A stretch of DNA of 42,279 nt from 40CM-2-70-7 sp035505915 (GCA_035505915.1 DATJQI010000041.1:1-42279); one strand, 5' to 3'; numbered from the stretch's first letter, positions 24,149 through 32,643 are shown. The notes: generated from the letters alone by a model not told the origin. Program-made: numbers and translations.

Positions 24149-25036
24149 ATGCACCGCCAGGGAGCCCTTCTCGGTCTGTCGCTTTTCGCGTCCGGCGCGC
24201 ACGCGCAGGTGTCCCCGGCGCTGCGGTCCCGGTTGGAGGCCCGGATTCACGCGACCGCCGCGACGGGGGTCGGCTTGTATTTCCGGGACCTGGGGACGGG
24301 GGACACGCTGTCGATCGACGGCGGGCGCCGTTTCCACGCCGCCAGCACCATGAAGCTGCCGGTGATGATCCAGCTGTTCCGGGACCGGGACGGCGGGCGG
24401 ATCTCGCTCGACGACTCGCTGGTGGTGCACGACACCTTCCCGTCGATCGTGGACGGGTCGCCGTTCACCGTGGACAAGTCGGACGATTCCGACAGCTCGC
24501 TCTACGAGCTGGTGGGGCGCCGGACCACGGTGCGGCATCTGCTGGAGCTGATGGAGACGGTGTCGAGCAACCTGGCCACCGACGTCCTCATCGAGCGGAT
24601 CGGCGCGGCCCGCGCCAACGCCACGGCGCACGCGCTGGGGGCCGACTCGATCCTGGTCTTGCGGGGCGTCGAGGACGACAAGGCCTATCACGCCGGCCGC
24701 AACAACACGACGACCGCGCGGGACCTCGCGGTCCTGCTCACCGCCATCGCACAGGACCGCGCGGCCAGTCCGGCGGCGTGCGACTCGATGCTGGCGATTC
24801 TCTCGCGTCAGCACTTCACGGAAGGCATTCCCGCGGGGCTTCCGGCGGGCGCCAAGGTCTTCCACAAGACCGGCTGGATCGGGAGCGTGGTCTACCACGA
24901 CGCCGCGATCGTGGAGCTGCCGAATCACCGGCGGTACGTGCTGGTCGTCCTGACCGCGGGGATCCAGAAGGACGACGACGCCTACCGGCTGGTGGCGGAC
25001 CTGTCGCGGATCATCGCGGCGGGTGACCGGGAGTGA
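24149..25036 (+). CDS. Class A beta-lactamase-like serine hydrolase
   Basis: A 295-residue exported protein of the class A beta-lactamase / PBP fold. A signal peptide ends near residue 20 (ASGAHAQ). The SxxK motif is STMK (Ser66, Lys69), the second motif is SSN in place of the usual SDN (ETVSSNLATDVL), a candidate Glu166 lies in RGVEDDKAYHAG, and KTG is in FHKTGWIGSV. All catalytic elements of a class A enzyme seem present, so it could open beta-lactams, but a peptidoglycan or other hydrolase role is possible. No LysR-type regulator is adjacent. A TATACT box lies 6 nt before the start. Confidence 0.88.
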   Translation: MHRQGALLGLSLFASGAHAQVSPALRSRLEARIHATAATGVGLYFRDLGTGDTLSIDGGRRFHAASTMKLPVMIQLFRDRDGGRISLDDSLVVHDTFPSIVDGSPFTVDKSDDSDSSLYELVGRRTTVRHLLELMETVSSNLATDVLIERIGAARANATAHALGADSILVLRGVEDDKAYHAGRNNTTTARDLAVLLTAIAQDRAASPAACDSMLAILSRQHFTEGIPAGLPAGAKVFHKTGWIGSVVYHDAAIVELPNHRRYVLVVLTAGIQKDDDAYRLVADLSRIIAAGDRE

Positions 25037-25240
25037 TCTTGACGTCACGCGATGCGGGCCCTTTCTTACCGAAGCTCATGCGCACCCGCCGCTTGAATGA
25101 TCGCGTTTCCAATTCGCCCGACGCACCCCTACAGGGGAGCGGCGGAAACCGGTGACGTCAGGCTCCAACCGGCACTTCAACGGCCCGCTTCCCTTCGGAG
25201 GCGGGCTTTTCGTTTGCAACCTGGGAGGTCCGTCCACGCC
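25037..25240 (+). promoter_or_regulatory. Leader region upstream of glnB-amt with several hairpins
   Basis: The 204 nt between the beta-lactamase-like gene and the P-II gene hold a TTGACG at 25039-25044, a small CCCC-TACA-GGGG hairpin (25126-25137 region), complementary ACCGG/CCGGT segments around 25149-25172, and a strong intrinsic terminator at 25183-25215. Only 25 nt separate the terminator from the ATG, with no -10 box among them, so glnB transcription must come through the terminator. It resembles an attenuator or riboswitch layout, but I recognise no known riboswitch class. Confidence 0.4.
25183..25215 (+). terminator. Intrinsic terminator in front of glnB
   Basis: A 10-bp stem (GCCCGCTTCC with GGAGGCGGGC, one T-G wobble) and a CTTC loop are followed by TTTTCGTTT. 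It may end the beta-lactamase-like transcript or act as an attenuator for glnB-amt. The T-rich tail TTTTCGTTTGC is identical to that of the terminator at 35965-35996. Confidence 0.8.
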
Positions 25241-25648
25241 ATGAAGCTCATCACCGCCATCGTCCGCCCCGAACGGCTGCCCGAGGTCAAGGCCGCCCTG
25301 TTCCGCGCCGGCGTCACCGGCATCACCCTGAGCCGCGTCTCCGGCCACGGCGGCGAGCACGAGATCGTGAGCCAGTACCGCGGCTCCACCGTGGTGATGG
25401 AGTTCCACGAGAAGATCCGGATCGAGATGGCGTGCTCGGAGCCGTTCGTCGAGCCCACCATCGCGGCGATCCTGTCGTCCGCCCGGACCGGCGAGGTGGG
25501 GGACGGGAAGATTTTCGTCCAGCCCCTGAACCAGGTGGTCCGGATCCGGACCGGCGAGCGGGACAACGACGCGCTGACGGCGGTGAACGCCGCCGAGGTG
25601 CAGCGGGCGGCGATTCAGGCGGGCGGGTCGGAAGGGGCGGCCTCATGA
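25241..25648 (+). CDS. glnB: P-II family nitrogen regulatory protein (atypical T-loop)
   Basis: A 135-residue P-II protein, a trimeric sensor of ATP/ADP and 2-oxoglutarate that controls ammonium channels and nitrogen enzymes. It has the N-terminal MKLITAIVRPERLPEVKAAL, a T-loop with YRGSTVV, the B-loop ARTGEVGDGKIFV and the C-loop VRIRTGE. Tyr46 of the T-loop is kept but position 51, the uridylylated Tyr in enterobacteria, is Val, and position 39 (Gln, 2-oxoglutarate contact) is Glu. A 23-residue tail extends past the usual 112. GGGAGG lies about 12 nt before the ATG. It overlaps amt as ATGA, so it very likely gates that channel. Confidence 0.92.
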   Translation: MKLITAIVRPERLPEVKAALFRAGVTGITLSRVSGHGGEHEIVSQYRGSTVVMEFHEKIRIEMACSEPFVEPTIAAILSSARTGEVGDGKIFVQPLNQVVRIRTGERDNDALTAVNAAEVQRAAIQAGGSEGAAS

Positions 25649-26955
25649 CTCACGCGATTTCGGCCGTCCCGGCCGTCTCGGCGGGGGATACGGCGTGGGT
25701 CCTGACCTCGAGCGCCCTGGTCCTCCTGATGACCGTGGGGCTCGCGTGCTTCTACGGCGGGCTGGTGAGGTCCAAGAACGCACTCAACACCATGATGATG
25801 AGCGTGGTCGCCCTGGGCGCCATCGGCGTCGTCTGGGTGCTGGTCGGCTACTCCCTGGCGTTCGCCCCCGGCTCGCCCTGGCTCGGCGGCCTGGCGTGGG
25901 TGGGTTTTTCGGGGGTCGGCCTCGCTCCCGACCCGGACTACGCCGCGACCATCCCGCATCAGGCGCACGCGGTCTTTCAGGCGATGTTCGCGGTGATCAC
26001 GCCGGCGCTGATTTCCGGCGCCATCGTCGAGCGGATGCGGTTCCGGGCCTACGTCGCGTTTCTGGTGGCGTGGTCGGTGCTGGTCTACGCCCCGCTCGCG
26101 CACTGGGTGTGGGGCGCGGGCGGGTGGCTGGCGCAGCGCGGCGCTCTCGACTTCGCCGGCGGGACGGTGGTGCACATCTCGGCCGGCGTCTCGGCCCTCG
26201 TCGCCGCGCGCCGGCTCGGTCCCCGGCGGGACTTCCGGCGCACGCCCCTCGCCCCCCACAGCGTTCCCTGGGTGCTCGTGGGCGCCGGACTGCTCTGGTT
26301 CGGCTGGTTCGGCTTCAACGCCGGGTCGGCGCTGGCCGCCAACGGCATCGCGACGCTCGCCTTCGTCAACACCAACGCCGCGGCGGCCGCCGCGCTCGTG
26401 ACGTGGGCGATGCTCGACCAGCTGCGCACGGGCAAGATGACCGCGGTGGGCGCGGCCACGGGTGCGGTGGTGGGACTCGTGGGCATCACGCCCGCGGCGG
26501 GGTACGTGACCGCGCCGGCGGCGCTGGTCATCGGCGTGCTCTGCGTGGGGATCAGCTACACCGCGATGCAGATCCGGTCCCGGAGCCGGCTCGACGATTC
26601 ACTCGACGTCTTCTCCTGCCACGGCCTCGCCGGGATCGGCGGAGCGCTGCTCACCGGCGTCTTCGCCTCGAAGCTCGCGAACCCGGCCGGCGGAGACGGC
26701 CTCTGGTACGGACATCCGGGCCAGCTCTGGACTCAGCTCGTCGCCGTGGTGGCGGCCGCCGCCATCGCCGCGGTGGGAACGGTCGTGATCCTCAAGGCCG
26801 TCGACGTGACCCTGGGCGCACGGGTCGCGCTGCACGACGAGATTTCCGGGCTCGACCTTTCCGAGCACGGCGAAGAGGCCTACGTCGGCGGGGATGTGTC
26901 CGGGGTGTCGGGGTCGGGCGTGGGGATCGGGCAGGGAGTGATTCTCTCCCACTGA
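25645..26955 (+). CDS. amt: Ammonium transporter (Amt/MEP family)
   Basis: A 436-residue channel for ammonium uptake with eleven expected helices. Motifs seen are DTAWVLTSSALVLLMTVGLA, the GGLVRSKNALNTMMMS block, the FQAMFAVITPALISGAIVER pore motif, DFAGGTVVHISAGVSALVAA with the first pore histidine, FGWFGFNAGSALAANG, and DVFSCHGLAGIGGALLTGVFA with the second pore histidine. The start ATG overlaps the stop of the P-II gene (ATGA). The C-terminal tail is long and Gly/Val-rich. The stop is 1 nt from that of the convergent vWA gene. Confidence 0.96.
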   Translation: MTHAISAVPAVSAGDTAWVLTSSALVLLMTVGLACFYGGLVRSKNALNTMMMSVVALGAIGVVWVLVGYSLAFAPGSPWLGGLAWVGFSGVGLAPDPDYAATIPHQAHAVFQAMFAVITPALISGAIVERMRFRAYVAFLVAWSVLVYAPLAHWVWGAGGWLAQRGALDFAGGTVVHISAGVSALVAARRLGPRRDFRRTPLAPHSVPWVLVGAGLLWFGWFGFNAGSALAANGIATLAFVNTNAAAAAALVTWAMLDQLRTGKMTAVGAATGAVVGLVGITPAAGYVTAPAALVIGVLCVGISYTAMQIRSRSRLDDSLDVFSCHGLAGIGGALLTGVFASKLANPAGGDGLWYGHPGQLWTQLVAVVAAAAIAAVGTVVILKAVDVTLGARVALHDEISGLDLSEHGEEAYVGGDVSGVSGSGVGIGQGVILSH

Positions 26956-26956
26956 G

Positions 26957-28249
26957 CTAGGACACGCGGCGGGTCTTCCGACGCATGAAGTCCATCAGGA
27001 TGAACTGGCCCAGGGTCATGGTGTTCGTGAAGTAGGCCTTGCCGCGACAGATGGCGCTGACCTGCTTCACGAACTCCACCAGGCTCCGGTCCCGGGCGAG
27101 CATGAAGGTGTTGATCAGGATGCCGCTCCGGCGGCAGAGCCCCACCTCGCGGTAGGTCTGCCGCAGGATCTGGGGATCCAGGCCCATCGAGTTCACGTAG
27201 ATCCGGCCGTCCGGCAGCGTCAGGGCCGACGGCTTGCCGTCCGTGATCATGATGATCTGGCGGTAGTCCTTCCGCTGCCCCACGAGGATCCGCCGCGCCA
27301 GCTTCAGCCCTTCCGCCGTGTTGGTGTGGTACGGCCCGACCTGCGCGTGGGCAAGCTGGGCGAGCGGAATTTCTTCCGCCGTGTCGTGGAAAAGGACCAC
27401 CCGCAGGGTGTCCCCGGGGAACTGGGTGCGGATCAGGTGCGTCAGCGCCAGCGCCACCTTCTTCGCCGGGGTGAACCGGTCCTCGCCGTACAGCACCATG
27501 GAATGCGAGCAGTCGAGCATGAGCACGGTGGCCGACGACGAGCGGTATTCGGCCTGGTGCACCATCAGGTCCGAGTACTCGAGGTTGATCGGGACCCCGA
27601 GCCCTTCGCGCTGAAGGGCGTGGGTGAGCGTGGCGTTGACGTCGAGGTTCAGCGTGTCGCCGAACTCGTAGGGCCGGCTCGCCGCCTCGGCCTCGACGCC
27701 GGTGGCCAGGTGCTCGGTCTCGTGCGCGCCGAACGAGGACTTGCCGATGGAGCCCAGGAGGTTCCGCAGCGTTTTGTAGCCGAGGAAGTCGATGCCTTTC
27801 TCGGTGAGGTTGAACTGGACCTGCTGGGCGGCTTCGCGGGCCATCCCGCCGGGGCCGAACATCGGCTGCTGGGCGCCCGGCATCTGCGGGGCCTCGGTGA
27901 CGTTGAGGTAGCCCTCTTCCATCAGCCGCTCGACGATCTTGTCGAGGAGCTGGGACAGCTGGCGTTCCAGATCGGCATCGCGGGCCGCGTCGCCGGTGGA
28001 CTCGCCCCGCAGGACCTGGAGCATTTCGGGGGTGAGCTGACCCGAGTCCATCAGGGCCTGGAGAATGGCCTGGCGGAGGGCGTCGAGCGAGCGGTCGGAT
28101 TGGTCGTCGGCGAGGTCGCCCCAGTAGGGCTGCTGACCGCCCGCGAAGCCGGACTGGAGGAGAAAATCCGCCAGCTGGTCGAGCAGGCCCTGGAGGTTGA
28201 TCGTGTCGGCCAGCTCGGGCAGGTACTTCTGATAGGTCGTGTAGCGCAT
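26957..28249 (-). CDS. von Willebrand factor A domain protein, partner type for MoxR ATPase
   Basis: A 430-residue cytoplasmic protein. The N-terminal part (1-220) is helical with Gln/Glu-rich linkers; the C-terminal part is a vWA domain with the MIDAS motif DCSHS (VLMLDCSHSMVLYGEDRF) near residue 248 and MITDGKPSAL further on. vWA proteins of this sort work with MoxR-type AAA ATPases in assembling or inserting metal into target proteins. A fitting ATPase lies 3 kb away on the same strand (31147-32637), with other genes between. I start at ATG 28249 (MRYTTYQKYLPELAD); an upstream start at 28291 would overlap the MFS gene start. Confidence 0.87.
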   Translation of the reverse strand: MRYTTYQKYLPELADTINLQGLLDQLADFLLQSGFAGGQQPYWGDLADDQSDRSLDALRQAILQALMDSGQLTPEMLQVLRGESTGDAARDADLERQLSQLLDKIVERLMEEGYLNVTEAPQMPGAQQPMFGPGGMAREAAQQVQFNLTEKGIDFLGYKTLRNLLGSIGKSSFGAHETEHLATGVEAEAASRPYEFGDTLNLDVNATLTHALQREGLGVPINLEYSDLMVHQAEYRSSSATVLMLDCSHSMVLYGEDRFTPAKKVALALTHLIRTQFPGDTLRVVLFHDTAEEIPLAQLAHAQVGPYHTNTAEGLKLARRILVGQRKDYRQIIMITDGKPSALTLPDGRIYVNSMGLDPQILRQTYREVGLCRRSGILINTFMLARDRSLVEFVKQVSAICRGKAYFTNTMTLGQFILMDFMRRKTRRVS

Positions 28250-28290
28250 CGCCCTATCCGAAACTTGAGGGGCTGGCGAGCTTTCGCGCA

Positions 28291-29514
28291 ATGTCCGAGA
28301 ACGCCGCCCGCTTCCGTCTCGGCGCCCTCGCGCACCGCAATTTCCAGCTGTTCTTCCTGGGGCAGGGCACCTCCCTGGTGGGCACCTGGATGCAGTCGGT
28401 CGCCCTCGGCTGGCTGGTCCTCGATCTCACCAACTCGCCGTTCCTGGTCGGCCTCAACTCCGCGCTCCGCTCGCTGGGCGTGCTTCTGTTCACGCTGTAC
28501 GCCGGCGTGGTGGTCGACCGCGTCGACAAGCGCCGGATGATCGTGATCACGCAGATCCTCCAGATGGTGGAAGCGCTCATCCTCGCCGTCCTGGTCTGGA
28601 CCCACGCGGTGGCCGTGTGGCAGGTGATGGTGCTCGCGACCCTGGTGGGCGTCGTCAACGCGTTCGACATCCCCGCCCGCCAGTCGTTCATGGTGGACCT
28701 GGTGGGGAAGGACGACCTGGTCAACGCCATCGCGCTGAACTCCTCCCTCTTCAACGCGACCCGGATCGTGGGCCCGGCCATCGCCGGAGTCATCATCGGC
28801 GCGAGCGGGGTGGGGCTCTGCTTCTTCCTGAACGGCGTGAGCTATCTCGCGGTGATCTGGAGCCTCCTGGCCATGCGCCTGCCGCCGTTCGTGGACCGCC
28901 CCAGCGGCGAGTCCGAGTGGCAGCGCTTCCGCGGCGGACTCCGGTTCATCCGCGAAGATCCCCGGATGACCGCGCTGGTCCTGCAGGTGGCGATCCTCTC
29001 GCTCTTCGGCTTCCCGGTGCTCGTGATGATGCCGGTCTTCGCCCGGGACGTGCTCCACACCGGCGCCGGCGGGTACGGGGCCCTGATGGCCGCGGTGGGC
29101 GCGGGGGCCATGATCGGCGCCCTGGCGCTGGCCCTCGTGTCCGACCGGGTGCCCAAAGGCCGCACGCTGCTGGTGGGCGGCGTCCTGTTCAGCGGACTCC
29201 TCTCCCTCTTCGCGCTCTCCCCCTGGTTCCCGGTGTCCCTGATACTCCTCGCGCTCACCGGCTGCGGGATGATCGTGACGACGGCGCTCACCAACACGCT
29301 GATCCAGACCCTGGTACCCGATCAGCTGCGTGGGCGCGTGATGGGGTTCTATGCCTTCATGTTCGTGGGCATGGCGCCGCTCGGCGCGTTTCAGGCGGGG
29401 TGGCTGGCCGAACGGATCGGCGCGCCCCACGCGACGGTGGTGGGGGGAATGATCTGCCTGGCGGCGATGCTGGTGGCGTGGTGGAGGGTGCCGGAGCTGC
29501 GCGAGACGGTGTAG
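28291..29514 (+). CDS. MFS transporter, EntS-like
   Basis: A 407-residue, twelve-helix major-facilitator protein. The opening RNFQLFFLGQGTSLVGTWMQSVAL and the pattern DIPARQSFMVDLVGKDDLVNAIALNS are typical of the enterobactin-exporter-like (EntS / MFS_3) group. Members export siderophores, macrolides or unknown compounds; no substrate is supported here. It is oppositely oriented inside a minus-strand region that includes both vWA and MoxR genes. The start is close to the divergent vWA start (41 nt between) and the stop is 2 nt from the convergent kinase-like gene. Confidence 0.93.
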   Translation: MSENAARFRLGALAHRNFQLFFLGQGTSLVGTWMQSVALGWLVLDLTNSPFLVGLNSALRSLGVLLFTLYAGVVVDRVDKRRMIVITQILQMVEALILAVLVWTHAVAVWQVMVLATLVGVVNAFDIPARQSFMVDLVGKDDLVNAIALNSSLFNATRIVGPAIAGVIIGASGVGLCFFLNGVSYLAVIWSLLAMRLPPFVDRPSGESEWQRFRGGLRFIREDPRMTALVLQVAILSLFGFPVLVMMPVFARDVLHTGAGGYGALMAAVGAGAMIGALALALVSDRVPKGRTLLVGGVLFSGLLSLFALSPWFPVSLILLALTGCGMIVTTALTNTLIQTLVPDQLRGRVMGFYAFMFVGMAPLGAFQAGWLAERIGAPHATVVGGMICLAAMLVAWWRVPELRETV

Positions 29515-29516
29515 CG

Positions 29517-30170
29517 CTAGGTCCAGTGCCGCCGCTTCGCCTCCGACACGATCACGTCCGCCGCTCCCTCGAACCCCAGCCGCTCCGTGTTCAGCGTCAG
29601 ATCATAGTGGCTCGCGTCCTGCCGGGCCCGCCCGTAGTGGGCTTTCACGTAGCGGTCGCGGTCCCGGTCGGTGTCTTCCAGCACGCGCTCGACCTGCGCG
29701 GGGTCCACGCCCAGGTGGTCCACCGCGAGCTTCATCCGCCACGCCTTCGAGGCCACGAGGTAGACGTGGAGGGCGTTCGGCCGCTCGGCGAGCACCGCCT
29801 GAGCGCCCCGGCCCACGAGCACCGCCCGCCCGTGGGTCGCGGCCTCGCGGATCACCCGGTCGGTGACCCGGAGGATGGTGGCTTCTTCAGCCTCGGCTTC
29901 CGGGAGCGCCGCGGTGCCGGCGGTCGTGCCGGCGGACATCTCGGCGCTGGACGCCGCCGCGAGGTTGCGCGCGATGCGCGTCAGGAGACTCGGGGCCCGC
30001 TCCTCCTTCTGGGCCACTTCCTCGGGCGGGAGGCCGGCGCGCCGGGCGACCTCATCGACGAACTCGTTGTCGATGACGGTCCACCCCAACGCGCCGGCCA
30101 CGAGCCGGGCGACGTCGGACCCGCCCGCGGCGTACTGCCGCGTGACCGTGATGAGCGGGGGAGCGCTCAA
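29517..30170 (-). CDS. Cytidylate kinase-like family protein
   Basis: A 217-residue P-loop-type protein of the cytidylate-kinase-like group. It has ITVTRQYAAGGSDVARLVAGAL, a glycine-rich loop (YAAGGSDVA) that lacks the normal GxGKS/T lysine, GRAVLVGRGAQAVL and DRDRDRYVKAHYGR. Function in this family is not established; nucleotide binding is expected. Translation probably starts at TTG 30170, which overlaps the stop of the SPFH gene as TTGA. A residue stretch of about 30 (Ala/Glu/Thr-rich) near residue 80 is low complexity. Confidence 0.82.
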   Translation of the reverse strand: MSAPPLITVTRQYAAGGSDVARLVAGALGWTVIDNEFVDEVARRAGLPPEEVAQKEERAPSLLTRIARNLAAASSAEMSAGTTAGTAALPEAEAEEATILRVTDRVIREAATHGRAVLVGRGAQAVLAERPNALHVYLVASKAWRMKLAVDHLGVDPAQVERVLEDTDRDRDRYVKAHYGRARQDASHYDLTLNTERLGFEGAADVIVSEAKRRHWT

Positions 30171-31096
30171 TGATGCGTTCCGAGGTTGCGACGCAGGTCG
30201 CCGAGGTTCAGCACCGGCAGCCCGCCTTCGGTCGGAACGATGATGATGAGATTGTCCGACCCCTTCATGTCCCGGAGCACCTCGAGGTATTGCTTGGTGA
30301 GGGCCTCGGGTGTCAGCGTCACGTTGAGCAGTCGCACCTGCTCGGCCTGCAGGCGCGCGACTTCCACGCGATGGCGCTCGGTTTCCACCTGCTGTTCCTG
30401 GGCGATCTTGGCGTTGATGGCCTGGACCACCGCCTGGGGCGGCTGCAGATCACGCAGGAAGAACGCCGTCACGGTGGCGATGCGGAACGGGCCGCTGCCG
30501 CTGCGCGGCTGCGTGATCAGCGCCGAGTCCACCAGCGCTTCCATGGTCTGCGCGATCTGGGTGCGCTTGGAGATGTCGTTGATGGAGTACTGCACCATCC
30601 CATCCCGGACTCCCTTGCGGATGGCGTTCAGAACGGCGCCCTGGATCTGCTGCTCGTCGCCGATCTCGGTGTAGATCCGCGGCGCCTGCATGGGGTCGAT
30701 CTGCCACCGGATGGACACCTCGACGTGCATCCCCATCTGCTCGCTGGAGAGGGCTTCGATCTCCTCGACCTGCTGTCCGGCCGGGGGCCACTGCTCTTCA
30801 CGGGAAGAGAACCGTTCGACCGACGCCCAGGGGGGCACGATCCGGATGCCGGGGAGGAGGGGACTGGGGGACACGGTGCCGAAGGCGTGCTGCACGCCGA
30901 CCTGGCCGGGGTCGATCACGACGTTGGCGGCGCCGATCACCACCACCACGCCCACGATGGCGAGGCCGAGCGACACGAGGCGGAGGATCCCGCCCACCGG
31001 CCGGCCGGCACTGCTGTCCGACTTCACCAACGACGCACCCAGACGGACGAGAAACGCGGCGAAGAGCAGCAGCAAACCCAGGATCATGGTGCCCAT
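30167..31096 (-). CDS. SPFH/prohibitin-family membrane protein
   Basis: A 309-residue protein with two N-terminal hydrophobic stretches (residues 3-20 and 38-62) and an SPFH/prohibitin core: VVIDPGQVGVQHAFGTV, GIRIVPPWASVERF, DISKRTQIAQTMEALVD and an Ala/Glu/Gln-rich coiled coil (IAQEQQVETERHRVEVARL). Prohibitin-like proteins form large membrane rings that regulate FtsH-type proteases. An internal ATG three codons later is a possible start. It lies 50 nt behind the MoxR gene in the same direction and overlaps the kinase-like gene, so the three likely form one operon. Confidence 0.9.
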   Translation of the reverse strand: MGTMILGLLLLFAAFLVRLGASLVKSDSSAGRPVGGILRLVSLGLAIVGVVVVIGAANVVIDPGQVGVQHAFGTVSPSPLLPGIRIVPPWASVERFSSREEQWPPAGQQVEEIEALSSEQMGMHVEVSIRWQIDPMQAPRIYTEIGDEQQIQGAVLNAIRKGVRDGMVQYSINDISKRTQIAQTMEALVDSALITQPRSGSGPFRIATVTAFFLRDLQPPQAVVQAINAKIAQEQQVETERHRVEVARLQAEQVRLLNVTLTPEALTKQYLEVLRDMKGSDNLIIIVPTEGGLPVLNLGDLRRNLGTHH

Positions 31097-31146
31097 GACG
31101 GCTCCGGGAGGAGGGGGAGGGCGGGACGCGACGGGTGCTCAGGATC

Positions 31147-32637
31147 TCACTGAAAGAGGTTCGGGCCCCCCCCACCGGCACCGGGACCGGGCTTGCCGAA
31201 CGGCGGGTCCTTCGGAACGGGCCGGGCGCGCACGTACCCCAGCTCCTCCGAACGCGAGATCCGGCGGGCCGCCACGAGTCCTTCGAGCACGAGCTCGCAG
31301 GCCGACACCAGCGTCCCGGGGTCTTTCTTGCCCGCGAGACCGACCCGGTCGACCAGGTCGAGCAGGCCCGGGACCACGCTGAAGCCCTTGAGGCACGCCT
31401 CCGACCGCTCGTCGGTCGAGATCTTGAGGGCGCCGCCCTCGTCGAACCAGTGGACGATGTCGTCCACGTTGGCGCCGCCCACCCGCGCTTCGAACGTCGC
31501 GCCGGCGGCCTTGCGGATCAGCTCACGGGCGATGATTTCGGGTCCCTGCAGCTCGCCCTCGTACTCCAGCTCGAGCTTGCCGGTGATGGCGGGCAGCGCC
31601 GCGTACACGTCGGACACCCGCGGCACCACCGATTTCTCCTTGCAGACGAGCGCGCGGCGCTCGGCCGCGGAAACGACGTTCTCGAGCAGCGAGATGGGAA
31701 GCCGCTGGGACACGCCGCTCTTCTTGTCCACCCGCTTGTCCGCCCGGGCCTCGAAGGCCACCCGCTCCACCAGCTCGGCGAGGAAATCGGGGACGCGCAC
31801 CCCGCGGCCGCCGCGCGCCACCCAGGCTTCCTGGGTCGTGATGCCCATCCCCAGCTCGACGGTAAGGGGGTAGTGGGTCACGATCTCGGAGCCGATGCGG
31901 TCCTTGAGCGGGGTGATGATCTTCCCGCGCGCGGTATAGTCCTCGGGATTGGCGGTGAAGACGATGGCCACGTCCAGCTTGAGGCGCACCGGATAGCCCT
32001 TGAGCTGGACGTCGCCCTCCTGCATCACGTTGAACAGGCCAACCTGGATCTTGCCGGCGAGATCGGGCAGCTCGTTGAGAGCGAAGATCCCGCGGTTGGC
32101 GCGGGGCAGGAGCCCGAAGTGCATCGTCAGCTCGTCCGCCAGGAGATGCCCGCCGCGCGCGGCCTTGATGGGGTCCACGTCGCCGATGATGTCGGCGATG
32201 GTGACGTCCGGCGTGGCCAGCTTCTCCACGTAGCGCAGATCGCGCGGCAGCCAGGCGACGGGCGCCGCGTCCCCGCGCTCGGCCACCAGCTCACGGCCGA
32301 ACTTCGAGATCGGCGCGAACGGGTCGTCGTTGACCTCGGACCCCGCCAGGACCGGGATTTCGTCGTCGAGGAGGGTGACCAGCTGCCGGAGGATCCGGCT
32401 CTTGGCCTGCCCGCGCAGGCCGAGCAGGATGAAGTTGTGGCGGGACAGGATGGCGTTGACCAGCTGCGGGACGACCGTTTCGTCGTACCCGACGATGCCC
32501 GGGAAGAGCGGTGATCCGTTCTCGAGGAGACAGATCAGGTTCTCGCGGAGCTCTTCCTTGACGCTGCGGCCGCGCCGCGCGTCGCTGGCCCATTCGGTCT
32601 GGCGGAGGTCGCCCAGGGTGGCGGGTTTGGTGATCAT
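31147..32637 (-). CDS. MoxR-type AAA+ ATPase (magnesium-chelatase-like)
   Basis: A 496-residue AAA+ ATPase of the group annotated as magnesium chelatase or sigma-54-interacting ATPase. Walker A is GLRGQAKS (residues 73-80, Ala instead of the usual Gly before Lys) and Walker B is GIFALNELPDL, with Asn before the Glu (188-189). Sensor-type motifs are VFTANPEDYTARGKII and ITPLKDRIGSEI. Such ATPases act with vWA proteins in maturation of enzyme complexes. The matching vWA gene is at 26957-28249. The C-terminal 25 residues are Pro/Gly-rich. A TAACGT box, overlapping the stop of the GH38-like gene, ends 6 nt before the ATG. Confidence 0.9.
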   Translation of the reverse strand: MITKPATLGDLRQTEWASDARRGRSVKEELRENLICLLENGSPLFPGIVGYDETVVPQLVNAILSRHNFILLGLRGQAKSRILRQLVTLLDDEIPVLAGSEVNDDPFAPISKFGRELVAERGDAAPVAWLPRDLRYVEKLATPDVTIADIIGDVDPIKAARGGHLLADELTMHFGLLPRANRGIFALNELPDLAGKIQVGLFNVMQEGDVQLKGYPVRLKLDVAIVFTANPEDYTARGKIITPLKDRIGSEIVTHYPLTVELGMGITTQEAWVARGGRGVRVPDFLAELVERVAFEARADKRVDKKSGVSQRLPISLLENVVSAAERRALVCKEKSVVPRVSDVYAALPAITGKLELEYEGELQGPEIIARELIRKAAGATFEARVGGANVDDIVHWFDEGGALKISTDERSEACLKGFSVVPGLLDLVDRVGLAGKKDPGTLVSACELVLEGLVAARRISRSEELGYVRARPVPKDPPFGKPGPGAGGGGPNLFQ

Positions 32638-32643
32638 GGTCCG

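Noticed and set aside
25116..25175. Sigma-54 promoter upstream of glnB
   Set aside because: No TGGC-N8-TGC pattern with correct spacing was found.
25037..25240. Known riboswitch (glutamine, c-di-GMP, cobalamin, guanidine, ZTP)
   Set aside because: I compared the conserved cores I remember with this leader and found no convincing match, so no class is claimed.
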